A DNA stretch of 64,000 nucleotides from Rhizorhabdus dicambivorans (GTDB lineage Bacteria > Pseudomonadota > Alphaproteobacteria > Sphingomonadales > Sphingomonadaceae). The notes under the pieces are model-generated. The model did not search any database and was not told the origin of the DNA. It saw nothing but the letters and a program-made list of their open reading frames with translations. The DNA lies in assembly GCF_002355275.1 (NCBI RefSeq), contig NZ_CP023449.1:2396001-2460000 (forward strand). Reading direction: 5' to 3'. The stretch's first letter is position 1. The number at the start of each line of letters is the position of its first letter. Shown in pieces: positions 36,274-44,020 of this stretch. The position numbers were made by a program, and so were the translations under genes.

Positions 36274-36878
36274 TCGGCGGCCTCGAGCGCGGCGCGCAGG
36301 CGCGGGGCGAGATGGACGATCAGCCCGGCCGTCACGCCCCATATCCGCTGATGGGGCCAGTCTATCTCGAAATAATGGCGCGTCGTTCCCTCGAACATGG
36401 CTGATCGGCGCAGATGATTGGCCTCTGCCAGCAGATGGCCGAGCGGGACCTCGAAGATTCCCGCAACCTCGGCCTCGTGCGGATGGAGGGGGAGACCATT
36501 GGGGATCACGCCGACTACCGGCGTTATCAGATAGCCGGATCCGGTTGCGTGGCTGCGCGTGGGGCCGACGATCTCCACCTTCTCGGGCGGCAGCCCGATC
36601 TCCTCCCAGGCCTCGCGCAGCGCGCCCGCGACCGGGCCGTCATCCTCGGGATCGAGCCGCCCGCCGGGGAAGGCGACCTGGCCGGCATGCGCGCGCAGCG
36701 CCTCATGGCGAACGGTGAGCAGCACGCGGGGCTCGGGTGCGTCGATGATCGGCACCAGCACGGCTGCCGGCGTAAGCCGCGATATGTCCGGATTGAGGGT
36801 GGGATGCTGGACGAGGGGTTTCGCTTCGTCCGGGTTGGCTTCGAGGCTGCGGCGAAGCCGCTCGGCTAGCGGGCTCAT
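36270..36878 (-). CDS. Nudix hydrolase, CoA pyrophosphatase type
   Basis: A 202-residue Nudix enzyme. The Nudix box GGRLDPEDDGPVAGALREAW then EEIGL fits GX5EX7REUXEEXGU. The preceding VLLTVRHEALRAHAGQVAFP and the following VVGVIPNGLPLHPHEAEVAGIFEVPL are typical of the NudL/CoAse group, which cleaves coenzyme A or its derivatives to 4'-phosphopantetheine and 3',5'-ADP. It is coupled by 4-bp overlaps to the DUF1285 gene upstream and cca downstream. Confidence 0.92.
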   Translation of the reverse strand: MSPLAERLRRSLEANPDEAKPLVQHPTLNPDISRLTPAAVLVPIIDAPEPRVLLTVRHEALRAHAGQVAFPGGRLDPEDDGPVAGALREAWEEIGLPPEKVEIVGPTRSHATGSGYLITPVVGVIPNGLPLHPHEAEVAGIFEVPLGHLLAEANHLRRSAMFEGTTRHYFEIDWPHQRIWGVTAGLIVHLAPRLRAALEAAE

Positions 36879-37441
36879 TGCGAATCGAGCGCGAAGAATT
36901 GGCCTTCGCTCCAGATACCGACCGGCTCTTCTCCGGAATCCAGCGCCAGATTGACCAGCTCATAATAGACCGGCCGCGAGATCAGCGCGTCGAGCCCCCC
37001 GCGCACCTTTATATAAGGATGCGGCCCGTCCGCCTTCTCGGCCACGGTCAGCGGGTGATCGGCATCCGCGACGACGAGGTCGCCGGTGTTGAGCCGGAAG
37101 GCCAGCCGGCGGTCGCGCCCCTCGCCCTCGCTCTTGAGTTCGACTGCCACGAAGGGCGCGTCGTCGACCGTGATGCTGAGCTTTTCGGCCGGGGTCACCA
37201 GCACATAGGAGCCATCGGCCTCGCGCCGCAGGATCGTCGAAAACAGGCGCACCATGGCGGGGCGGCCGATGGGGCTGCCCTGATGATACCAGGTCCCGTC
37301 GCTGGCGATCCGCATCGTGCTGTCGCCGCAATGCTCCGGATTCCATTTGTCGACTGGAGGCAGGCGATTCTCTGCCGCGTACGCCGCAATGTCGTTCAGC
37401 GACAGGCCGGCAAAATCGGGGGAGGGGCGGCTTTCGGGCAT
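36875..37441 (-). CDS. DUF1285 domain protein
   Basis: A 188-residue conserved protein of unknown function. Visible family features are LPPVDKWNPEHCGDSTMRI near the N-terminus, GTWYHQGSPIGRPAMVRLFSTIL, YVLVTPAEKLSITVDDAPFVAVE, and a C-terminal GIWSEGQFFALDS. No membrane segment or catalytic motif is apparent. Structures from this family show two small beta-rich domains, but no role is established. It is first in a tight three-gene operon with the CoA-type nudix hydrolase and cca, a grouping frequent in alphaproteobacteria as I recall. Confidence 0.88.
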   Translation of the reverse strand: MPESRPSPDFAGLSLNDIAAYAAENRLPPVDKWNPEHCGDSTMRIASDGTWYHQGSPIGRPAMVRLFSTILRREADGSYVLVTPAEKLSITVDDAPFVAVELKSEGEGRDRRLAFRLNTGDLVVADADHPLTVAEKADGPHPYIKVRGGLDALISRPVYYELVNLALDSGEEPVGIWSEGQFFALDSQ

Positions 37442-37484
37442 GCGGGCGATGTGCCGTCAAACCCCCGCCGGTACAAGAGGGCGA

Positions 37485-38018
37485 TCAGCGCCGTATCGCG
37501 GGGGCGAGCGCCGGAACACGGGACGGGCCGAGCGAAGCCTGCTCCGGAATGGCCTGCCCGGGACGCAGCCGGGCCAGCAGCCGATCGCGATCGACCGGCC
37601 CCGGCAGGGTCCAGCCGCTTGTGTGGCGTGCCGAGAAGCCGAAGAAGCGATCATAATAGATCGCATCGCCGATCAGCATCATCGGCGCCGCATCAGCGGC
37701 ATCGGCCGCGGCCAGCGCCTTGTGCATCAGCAGGCGGCCGATGCCGTCGCGCTGACGATCGGGCCGTACCGCGACGGGGCCGACGAGGATCAGCGGGGTG
37801 CGGGTGCCGTCGGCTTCGGTCAATTCGACGGGCCAGCACTGGATCGACCCGACCAGCGTGCCATCCTCAACCGCCGCGAAGCTCAGTTCCGGAACCGGAT
37901 CGGTGCCCTCGCGCAGCTTATAGGCCGTGCGCCCATGTCGGTCGGTACCGAAAGCCAGATCGAGCAGATGGTCGATGGCGGCGGCCGGAACCGAAGCGAT
38001 GGGAACGAGCTGGATCAA
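37485..38018 (-). CDS. GNAT-family N-acetyltransferase
   Basis: A 177-residue acetyltransferase. The acetyl-CoA-binding motif A is LVGPVAVRPDRQRDGIGRLLMHKAL (central Q/RxxGxG/A pattern). GSIQCWPVEL forms an earlier strand, and MLIGDAIYYDRFFGFSAR is motif B. The pattern matches the YhbS-type group whose substrates are mostly unknown. No ATG is in a good place, so I used the TTG at 38018, after AAGGA, because its residues LIQLVPIASVP resemble the family's N-terminus. The TTG at 38084 is less likely because it runs into the promoter space of the divergent GST gene. Confidence 0.82.
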   Translation of the reverse strand: MIQLVPIASVPAAAIDHLLDLAFGTDRHGRTAYKLREGTDPVPELSFAAVEDGTLVGSIQCWPVELTEADGTRTPLILVGPVAVRPDRQRDGIGRLLMHKALAAADAADAAPMMLIGDAIYYDRFFGFSARHTSGWTLPGPVDRDRLLARLRPGQAIPEQASLGPSRVPALAPAIRR

Positions 38019-38101
38019 TGCGGTTGGGCATCCTTGTCGAAATGGAGGGGGCGCTTTAGCGTCCTGAAGATGAATGTGAAGCAAATTCGGATGGCAGATC
38101 G

Positions 38102-38737
38102 ATGAAGCTCTACGACGGCGCCTGGGCGCCCAGCCCCCGGCGTGTGCGCATCTTCCTCGCCGAGAAGGGCATCGAGATCGAGCGCGTGGTTCTCGACCTC
38201 AGGCATGGCGAACATCTCGAGCCTGATTATGCCGGCATCAATCCGCAGCGGCAGTTGCCCTCACTGCTGCTCGACGATGGCACGCTGATCGACGATTCGA
38301 TCGCCATCTGCCGTTATTTCGAGGCTCTTCAGCCCGATCCGCCTCTGTTCGGGGGGACACCGCGCGAAATCGGCCTTGTCGAAGCATGGCTGCGTCGAAT
38401 CGAGCATGACTGCTTCCAGGCCGTGGCGATCGCGCTGCGCAACAGGTCGCCCGCTTTCGCCGGGCGCGCGGTCAGCGGACAATGGCCGCCGATCGAACAG
38501 ATTCCCGCGCTGGTCGACCGCGGACGCTGCATGTGGGACGCTTTTGCCACGGTGCTCGACGGGCATCTCGCCGACCAGGCTTATATTGCCGGGGATGATT
38601 TCACGATGGCCGACATCGCCGGGCTGGCCGCGATCGACTTCGGCATCGACACCCGGATGCCGGACCCCCGCGAAGGCCGGCCGGCCCTTGCCCGCTGGCA
38701 TGCGGCGGTTGCGGCCCGGCCCTCGGCTTCGGCGTGA
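38102..38737 (+). CDS. Glutathione S-transferase family protein
   Basis: A 211-residue cytosolic GST. The thioredoxin-like N-terminal domain has MKLYDGAWAPSPRRVRIFLAEKGI with a candidate catalytic Ser (residue 11), then NPQRQLPSLLLDDG (cis-Pro) and the glutathione-binding DDSIAICRYFE. The all-helical C-terminal domain contains DDFTMADIAGLAAIDFG, the N-capping box of GSTs. The substrate is unknown. It is divergent from the GNAT gene. Downstream, a 181-bp gap with DnaA-box-like sequences separates it from the SDR gene. Confidence 0.92.
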   Translation: MKLYDGAWAPSPRRVRIFLAEKGIEIERVVLDLRHGEHLEPDYAGINPQRQLPSLLLDDGTLIDDSIAICRYFEALQPDPPLFGGTPREIGLVEAWLRRIEHDCFQAVAIALRNRSPAFAGRAVSGQWPPIEQIPALVDRGRCMWDAFATVLDGHLADQAYIAGDDFTMADIAGLAAIDFGIDTRMPDPREGRPALARWHAAVAARPSASA

Positions 38738-38752
38738 TTTTTCCCCACCATC

Positions 38753-38780
38753 TGTGGAAAGCCTGTGGATAAGCTGGGGA
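38753..38780. other. Cluster of DnaA-box-like sequences
   Basis: TGTGGAAA (38753-38760) and TGTGGATAA (38764-38772, the complement of the classic DnaA box TTATCCACA) lie in the same orientation 11 bp apart, between flanking TCCCCAC and CTGGGGA strings. The surrounding 181-bp gap contains no gene. Two boxes are too few for an origin, so a DnaA-regulated promoter or chance are the main options. Confidence 0.4.
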
Positions 38781-38918
38781 CAATGGCCTTCCGCTTCCCT
38801 GCGCATGGTGCCCACCCCCGGCTTGCCCGATTTTCGGGCAGCGACTTTTCCGATTGCCGCGATTTCCGAGTCAGCAGATGTTTCCATCTGCTTTGAAATC
38901 GCTTTATCGCAGGCGGCC

Positions 38919-39686
38919 ATGACCCCGGAGTTCGGAAACAGCAGGACGGCGATCGTCACCGGCGCCGCCAAGCGGATCGGCGCCGAGATCGCGTCCGCGC
39001 TCGCCGCGGACGGCTGGGATGTGCTGGTCCATTATCGCCACTCGGCGGCCGAGGCGAAGGCGCTGGCCGCGCGGCTGCCCCGCGCCCGCGCGGTGGCGGC
39101 CGACCTAGCCACGGCCGACGGCGCGGATCGGGTGATCGCGGCGCTCGCCGGCATGCCGCCGCCCGCGCTGCTGGTGAACAGCGCTTCCTCCTTCGTCTAT
39201 GATTCGCTCGACGATTTCTCGGTCGAGGCGTGGGACATGCACATGGCCGCCAATGCGCGGGGCCCCGCGTTGCTGTCCCGCGCCTTCGCGGCTGCCGTGC
39301 CCGAAGGGCAGGGCGGGCTGATCGTCAACATGCTCGATGCCAAGCTGTCCGGGCTCAACCCCGATTTCTTCACCTACACCATCTCGAAGATCGCCTTTGC
39401 CGGGGTGCATGAGCTGCTCGCGCGCTCGCTTGCCTCCTCGCATATCCGGGTCAATGCGATCGCCCCCTCGGTAACGCTGGTTTCGGGGCCGCAAAGCCGG
39501 GAGAATTTCGAGAAGGTCCACGCGCTCAATCCGCTCGGCCGCGGGGTCGAAGTGTCGGAGATCGTCGCCGCGCTGCGCTTCTTGATCGCGGTGCCGACGA
39601 TCACGGGCCAGACGATCACGCTCGATGGCGGGCAGCGCTTCCTCGGCCTTGCCCGCGATGTCCAATATCTCGATCAGGAGCCCTGA
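38919..39686 (+). CDS. SDR oxidoreductase, pteridine reductase/FolM-like
   Basis: A 255-residue short-chain dehydrogenase. The cofactor loop is TGAAKRIGAEIA, the TGxxxRxG form seen in PTR1 and FolM, and an Arg near VHYRHS suggests NADPH preference. NSASSFVYDSL replaces NNAG, and the catalytic Tyr and Lys are in FTYTISKIAF. TITGQTITLDGGQRFL is the C-terminal family motif. It is followed with a 1-bp stop/start overlap by folB, which makes a dihydropteridine or dihydrofolate/monapterin reductase role likely. The ATG at 38919 is preceded by AGGCGG. Confidence 0.85.
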   Translation: MTPEFGNSRTAIVTGAAKRIGAEIASALAADGWDVLVHYRHSAAEAKALAARLPRARAVAADLATADGADRVIAALAGMPPPALLVNSASSFVYDSLDDFSVEAWDMHMAANARGPALLSRAFAAAVPEGQGGLIVNMLDAKLSGLNPDFFTYTISKIAFAGVHELLARSLASSHIRVNAIAPSVTLVSGPQSRENFEKVHALNPLGRGVEVSEIVAALRFLIAVPTITGQTITLDGGQRFLGLARDVQYLDQEP

Positions 39687-40084
39687 TGGATCCCGCCTCG
39701 CTCGACGGGCTCGTGCCCGCCCATCTGCATCCCCGCACCCGCCGGATCGTGCTGCGCGATTTCGCGGTGCCGGTGGATATCGGCTTCCATGATTTCGAGG
39801 TCGGCAATCCGCAGCGTGTCTCGGTCACCGTCGAGGTGTGGCTCGACGAGGCCGCCTTCGCCTCGGAGGACAAGGTGGCGGTCGCCTGGGACTATGATTT
39901 CCTGCGCACCGAGATACTCGCGCTGGTCGCGGGGCGCCGCTTCAATCTCCAGGAGGTGCTGGCGCGCGAAATCTACACCCTCGTCGCCGCGCGCGCTGGC
40001 GTCATGGGGCTCCGTATCGCGATCAGCAAGCCCGACGTTTATCCCGATTGCGCGGCGGTGGGCGTGGAACTGAGCTCGTTCTGA
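39686..40084 (+). CDS. folB: Dihydroneopterin aldolase
   Basis: A 132-residue enzyme of folate synthesis that splits dihydroneopterin into hydroxymethyl-dihydropterin and glycolaldehyde. The pattern VPVDIGFHDFEVGNPQRVSVTVEVWLD matches the first two strands of FolB, where Glu or equivalent residues and the later Lys in IAISKPDVYPDCAAVGVELS form the active site. YDFLRTEILALVAGRRFNLQEVLAREIY is the conserved helix. It is slightly longer than E. coli FolB (122) because of an N-terminal extension. It is coupled to the FolM-like SDR gene by an overlapping TGATG. Confidence 0.9.
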   Translation: MDPASLDGLVPAHLHPRTRRIVLRDFAVPVDIGFHDFEVGNPQRVSVTVEVWLDEAAFASEDKVAVAWDYDFLRTEILALVAGRRFNLQEVLAREIYTLVAARAGVMGLRIAISKPDVYPDCAAVGVELSSF

Positions 40085-40099
40085 GCCCTGCTCGCCACA

Positions 40100-40118
40100 C
40101 CCCGGCTTCCGGCCGGGG
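40100..40118. terminator. Hairpin between convergent folB and exported-protein genes
   Basis: CCCCGGC-N5-GCCGGGG, without a T-run. It lies 16 bp after the folB stop and before the stop of the convergent gene, so it may mark both transcript ends. Confidence 0.45.
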
Positions 40119-40129
40119 CGCGGCGGACA

Positions 40130-41041
40130 TCATCGCACGATCAGCCGCCCGCAGGGGCCGAGCTGGCCCAGCACGAACTGATAATCCCTGCGCACCGCCT
40201 CCCCATCGGTCGCCGAGAGGGCGGCGATGCTCGTGCCGGGCAGGCGCTGCGGCAGGAAGCACGCCAGCCGGTACCACAACAGGCTGTTGCGAGGCGGCGC
40301 CTTGGCGCTGTCGTCAACCATCTCGCCGAGCGCTACCGCAAATTGCGGTTGCTCCCCGGGCCGGCGCAATACCGACAGGGAGATCGGCCGGTTGTCGGGG
40401 GTGGTCAGGAATATCTGGGATTCGCTCTCGCCGGGAATCGCGCCGGGTACGTGGAAGGCATTGCCCACCCCGGTGATGAAGGGCGGCGCGGACGCGGCGC
40501 TCGCCTCCGTCAGCAGGCTCCGGAGCGTCGATTCGGTGGTTTGCGTCCAGTCGAGCTGAGAATAAGGTGAAGTGAGACGCACCTCCAAGGAGCGCCCCTG
40601 AACCCGGTTCGCAAAGAGGATGAATCGCGCTTTTTTCAGCTTTGGGGCCTTGCCCTTTCCGTCCAGCGGAACGTCGACAATATAGCTGATGACGCCGGGA
40701 AGGCCGTCGGCTCCCCGTAACAGCATTCCTGTCTGAGCCTGGATCAGAAAACGGGCATTCCCTGCCGCAAGCCCGGGCGCGAGCTCGCCCTTAAGTCGCT
40801 CCGCCTTGATCACCGTGACGCCGGTAACGACCTGCGCCGACAAGGCCAGATCGGCCAGGTCCGCATAGGAAAACTGCCGAATTCCGGGCTTTGACGACAT
40901 CGGGGAGGGCGTGGCCGCCGTCGTCTGGGCAAGCAGCATTCCATCCGGAATCAGAATGGAGCCAATCGTAAAAGCAAATAACGTGCCAAAATGGCGAAAG
41001 GGGTGGCGCTTACCCGTTGGGGGCATGGGCATTTTCCTCAT
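40130..41041 (-). CDS. Exported hypothetical protein
   Basis: A 303-residue protein with a probable signal peptide (HFGTLFAFTIGSILIPDGMLLAQT). The mature part starts with a Ser/Pro stretch and FSYADLADLALSAQVVTGVTVIKAERLKGE, then VISYIVDVPLDGKGKAPKLKKARFILFAN, and ends with a Cys-containing tail LGQLGPCGRLIVR. No enzyme motif is visible. I recall similar proteins in sphingomonads without assigned function. It is divergent from tonB, which may hint at envelope work, but that is only position. The start is uncertain (ATG 41041, or ATG 41032 with AGGAAA too close). Confidence 0.65.
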   Translation of the reverse strand: MRKMPMPPTGKRHPFRHFGTLFAFTIGSILIPDGMLLAQTTAATPSPMSSKPGIRQFSYADLADLALSAQVVTGVTVIKAERLKGELAPGLAAGNARFLIQAQTGMLLRGADGLPGVISYIVDVPLDGKGKAPKLKKARFILFANRVQGRSLEVRLTSPYSQLDWTQTTESTLRSLLTEASAASAPPFITGVGNAFHVPGAIPGESESQIFLTTPDNRPISLSVLRRPGEQPQFAVALGEMVDDSAKAPPRNSLLWYRLACFLPQRLPGTSIAALSATDGEAVRRDYQFVLGQLGPCGRLIVR

Positions 41042-41275
41042 TTCCGCTGTCCGGCCCGATTGCATAGCCGTGATCGTTGCGGGGGGCCATGCCGGAAAAG
41101 CTCAAACTACTGGCCCTTCGGTTATTGCGTCCATCGAACTGTCGCGATAAGGACACTCCTCCGCTAAATATTATAAATATGACTGGCGGGGTTGGGCCGG
41201 GCGCTGGTGGCACTCCCATTGGTGCGTTCCGGGTTTTTTTGCTGGCTTTTCGATTGGAGGGAGTGTCATTCCTTA

Positions 41276-41923
41276 ATGGCTTACGGTGATCAAACCATGA
41301 GCACCCGCAAGGCGGTGTCGATAGCCATGGTGATCGTTCTCCATGCGGTCATCGGCTACGCCTTCGTCACTGGGCTTGCTTATAACGTCGTCAAGAAGGT
41401 CGCCCGCGATCTGAAGACGTTCGACGTCGAAGAGGAGGCTCCTCCGCCCCCGGACAAGCCGCCGCCCCCGCCGCCTGAAACCAAGATCGAGCCGCCGCCC
41501 GTGATCGCGCCGCCGCCGATCGTTCAGGTCGCGCCGACCGTGGCTCCGCCGATCGTATCGGTGCCGACGCCGCCGCCGCCGGTGATTCACGAAACTGCGC
41601 CGCCGGCTCCTCCGCCGCCTGCCGTTTCGCGCCCCGGCAAGCCGCGCGGCAATCCGAGCGAGTGGGTGACGACCGAAGATTATCCGTCCGCGGATCTTCG
41701 CGCCGAGAACCAGGGCGTCAGCGCTGCCGAACTCACTGTGGGCGCCGATGGCAAGGCTTCGAACTGCAAGATCACTTCGTCGAGCGGTTTCCCGGGCCTG
41801 GATGCGAAGACCTGTCAGATGCTGCTGCGTCGTTCGCGGTTCACGCCGCAGCTCGATGGCAACGGCCAGCCCATGCCTTTCACTTATCGTCAGCGTGTCC
41901 GCTGGCAGATCCCGAAAGACTGA
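41276..41923 (+). CDS. tonB: TonB energy-transducing protein
   Basis: A 215-residue periplasm-spanning protein anchored by one helix (VSIAMVIVLHAVIGYAFVTGLAY). A proline-rich linker follows (about residues 60-140) with EEEAPPPPDKPPPPPPETK and repeated PPP tracts. The C-terminal TonB domain shows AAELTVGADGKASNCKITSSSG, FPGLDAKTCQMLLRRSRFTP and a final RVRWQIPK strand. It couples the proton gradient through ExbB-ExbD to TonB-dependent outer-membrane receptors. GGAGGGAG at 41256-41263 supports the ATG at 41276. The next three genes encode its partners. Confidence 0.95.
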   Translation: MAYGDQTMSTRKAVSIAMVIVLHAVIGYAFVTGLAYNVVKKVARDLKTFDVEEEAPPPPDKPPPPPPETKIEPPPVIAPPPIVQVAPTVAPPIVSVPTPPPPVIHETAPPAPPPPAVSRPGKPRGNPSEWVTTEDYPSADLRAENQGVSAAELTVGADGKASNCKITSSSGFPGLDAKTCQMLLRRSRFTPQLDGNGQPMPFTYRQRVRWQIPKD

Positions 41924-42011
41924 GCTTATGGGCCGGGCCGGCGCCTGATGCCGGCCCGGCCTTTCACTTGATCGCGATATTCAGACAGATTTAGAGAAGG
42001 ACAATAAGTTT

Positions 42012-42740
42012 ATGGCTAGTCCCGCAGCCGGTGGTTCCAACCCCTATGGCCTGATGGCCGCCCTGGAGCAGGGTGGCACGATTGCCTGGGCAACCTTCAT
42101 CATCCTCGTCGTCATGTCGGCGGCTTCCTGGTACATCATGTTCACCAAGCTGCTCGAGCAGCAGAAGATCCTCAACCAGGGCAAGCGCGCCCGCGCCCAG
42201 TTCTGGTCGGCGCCGAGCCTGCGCGACGGCCAGGCGAAGCTCGAGAAGAACTCGGCCTATCGCCAGATCGTCGACGACGGCCTGCTCGCCCAGGATCAGC
42301 ACACCAAGCTGACCGACCCGGTCGACCAGCATGAGTGGCTGACCGGCTCGCTGCTCCGCAGCCAGGCGCTGATCAACTCGAAGCTCGGCAACGGCCTCGC
42401 GGTTCTCGCGACCGTCGGTTCGACCTCGCCGTTCATCGGCCTGTTCGGCACCGTGATCGGCATCTACCGCGCCCTCATCAAGATCGGCGCTGCCGGTCAG
42501 GCCTCGATCGACGCCGTCGCCGGCCCGGTCGGTGAAGCTCTGATCATGACCGCGCTGGGTCTGGCCGTGGCCGTTCCGGCCGTGCTTGGCTACAACTGGC
42601 TGATCCGCCGCAACAAGGTCGTCGCCGAGGAGCTGTCGGCTTTCTCGACCGACCTGCACGGCTACATGGTCTCGGCCGGCGCGGTGAAGCCCGCTGTCGC
42701 GGTCAAGGCTGCTGCTCCGGCGCCTGCCGTCAAGAAGTAA
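42012..42740 (+). CDS. exbB: ExbB, proton-channel subunit of the TonB system
   Basis: A 242-residue inner-membrane protein with three helices: AWATFIILVVMSAASWYIMF, GNGLAVLATVGSTSPFIGLFGTVIGIYRAL, and LIMTALGLAVAVPAVLGYNWLIRR. The segment TSPFIGLFGTVIGIY with a conserved Thr in the channel is the MotA/TolQ/ExbB signature. The C-terminus is Ala/Lys/Val-rich. AGAAGGA precedes the ATG. It works as a pentamer with ExbD inside, and it lies between tonB and two exbD genes. Confidence 0.96.
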   Translation: MASPAAGGSNPYGLMAALEQGGTIAWATFIILVVMSAASWYIMFTKLLEQQKILNQGKRARAQFWSAPSLRDGQAKLEKNSAYRQIVDDGLLAQDQHTKLTDPVDQHEWLTGSLLRSQALINSKLGNGLAVLATVGSTSPFIGLFGTVIGIYRALIKIGAAGQASIDAVAGPVGEALIMTALGLAVAVPAVLGYNWLIRRNKVVAEELSAFSTDLHGYMVSAGAVKPAVAVKAAAPAPAVKK

Positions 42741-42863
42741 GCGCTTGGCGATAGGGGCGGGCGCTGCGGCGCCCGCCCTCGTCGCGAAGGAATGACTGGT
42801 CCGGTCCCAACACCCCGCGTGGGGAGTGCTGCCGGGCTTAGCAAGTAGATAGGATTTGCGCCG

Positions 42864-43346
42864 ATGGCCATGAGTGCCGGCCCAGCCGAAGACGGCAGCC
42901 CGATGTCGGACATCAACACGACGCCGCTCGTCGACGTCATGCTGGTGCTTCTGATCATCTTCCTTATCACGGTTCCGGTCGTGATCCAGACCGTGCCCGT
43001 CAAGCTTCCGAGCGTGGTTTTCGAGGCGACCACCACCAAGCCGGAGAACGTGGCTCTCACCGTCCGGGCCGCGCCTAACGGTGCCTGCGAGGTCTATTGG
43101 GGCCTCACCAAGGTGAGTTCGCCGGAACTGATCGACCGCGCGGTCGTCAAGCTTCGCAAGGAGATCGATCGTCAGGGTGGCCCCAATGCCCCCGGCCTCG
43201 AGCTTCCCGAAGTCCATATCCGCGGCGACGTGAACACGCCCTACCGCTGCATCGGCGGCACCGTGTACACCATGCAGCGCGCAGGCTTCGTCCGCGTCGG
43301 CTTCATTTCCGAGCCGCCCGCGGGCTACACCAACGCGCGTCTCTGA
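42864..43346 (+). CDS. exbD: ExbD, first copy
   Basis: A 160-residue protein with an N-terminal tail SPMSDINTTPLVDVMLVLLIIFLITVPVV. The Asp in PLVDVMLVLLIIF is the proton-carrying residue of ExbD/TolR. The periplasmic domain from about residue 45 is larger than in copy 2 and has two cysteines (GACEVYW, PYRCIGG) that could form a disulfide. It is one of two adjacent ExbD proteins, so the complex could contain an ExbD heterodimer. Confidence 0.94.
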   Translation: MAMSAGPAEDGSPMSDINTTPLVDVMLVLLIIFLITVPVVIQTVPVKLPSVVFEATTTKPENVALTVRAAPNGACEVYWGLTKVSSPELIDRAVVKLRKEIDRQGGPNAPGLELPEVHIRGDVNTPYRCIGGTVYTMQRAGFVRVGFISEPPAGYTNARL

Positions 43347-43370
43347 TCTCGCTTTCCAGGAGTAGTTAAG

Positions 43371-43799
43371 ATGGCAATGTCAGCCGGAGCCGCGGAAGGC
43401 GAACCGATGATGGACATCAACACCACGCCGTTGATCGACGTGATGCTGGTGCTTCTGATCATGTTCATCATCACCATTCCGATCCAGACGCATGCGGTGA
43501 AGCTCGACCTTCCGGTCGATACGGGCGATCACACGCCGCCGCCGATCGATCCGGTCAAGAACAAGGTCGTTATCACCGCCAACAACCAGGTGATGTGGAA
43601 CGGCTCCGAGATCGATCTGGTCCGCCTGCGCCAGTATCTGGACATCACCCAGACGATGAACCCGATCCCCGAGCTGCACCTGCAGCCCGAGGCCCAGGCC
43701 CGCTACGATCTGGTCGACCGCGTCCTTGCGGTTACCAAGCGCGCGCAGGTCGAGAAGATGGGCTTCGTCGGCAATGAGGCTTATGCCAACGCTTTCTGA
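43371..43799 (+). CDS. ExbD, second copy
   Basis: A 142-residue ExbD/TolR family protein. MDINTTPLIDVMLVLLIMFIITIPIQT carries the conserved Asp. The periplasmic domain lacks the cysteines of copy 1 and ends LAVTKRAQVEKMGFVGNEAY. Its N-terminus MAMSAGAAEGEPMMD is near-identical in style to copy 1, consistent with tandem duplication followed by divergence. It lies 24 bp after copy 1, with a good terminator downstream. Confidence 0.93.
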   Translation: MAMSAGAAEGEPMMDINTTPLIDVMLVLLIMFIITIPIQTHAVKLDLPVDTGDHTPPPIDPVKNKVVITANNQVMWNGSEIDLVRLRQYLDITQTMNPIPELHLQPEAQARYDLVDRVLAVTKRAQVEKMGFVGNEAYANAF

Positions 43800-43870
43800 G
43801 CGTTCTAGGCGGATGTCTTCATCCGCTGGCTCGGGAAATCGCGCACTGAAAAGTGCACGGTTCGAAACGG

Positions 43871-43899
43871 AAAGGGCGACCCTCGGGCCGCCCTTTTTG
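43871..43899 (+). terminator. Intrinsic terminator of the tonB-exbBDD operon
   Basis: AAAGGGCG (43871-43878) pairs with CGCCCTTT (43889-43896) over a 10-base loop, and the right arm runs into TTTTTG. It is a classical Rho-independent terminator 71 bp after the last exbD stop. Confidence 0.9.
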
Positions 43900-43930
43900 T
43901 TTGTGTTCCATGTCGATAAATCGTCGCCCT

Positions 43931-44004
43931 GGCGGAGGCCGGGGCCGTGAAAGATTCTTACGGCACAGCTACGGCAAGAGCCGCTGACGGCCCCGGCCTC
44001 CGCC
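43931..44004. repeat. Inverted repeat, GGCGGAGGCCGGGG type
   Basis: GGCGGAGGCCGGGGCCGT (43931-43948) and its exact complement (43987-44004) enclose a 38-bp loop, giving an 18-bp perfect stem. It lies between two convergent transcripts. It resembles the other dispersed repeats in shape, with a different core. Confidence 0.8.
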
Positions 44005-44020
44005 GGGGCGGTGCTATCGA

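Noticed and set aside
37485-38084. Longer GNAT start at TTG 38084
   Set aside because: It would run into the promoter space of the divergent GST gene and adds 22 residues not typical of the family. TTG 38018 after AAGGA is better.
38738-38918. Replication origin
   Set aside because: Only two DnaA-like boxes and no AT-rich unwinding region or origin-linked genes (hemE, dnaA, parAB) nearby.
41077-41289. 70-codon frame in the gap before tonB
   Set aside because: No ribosome-binding site, it overlaps the tonB start, and it spans the AT-rich promoter region. The translation has no coherent pattern.
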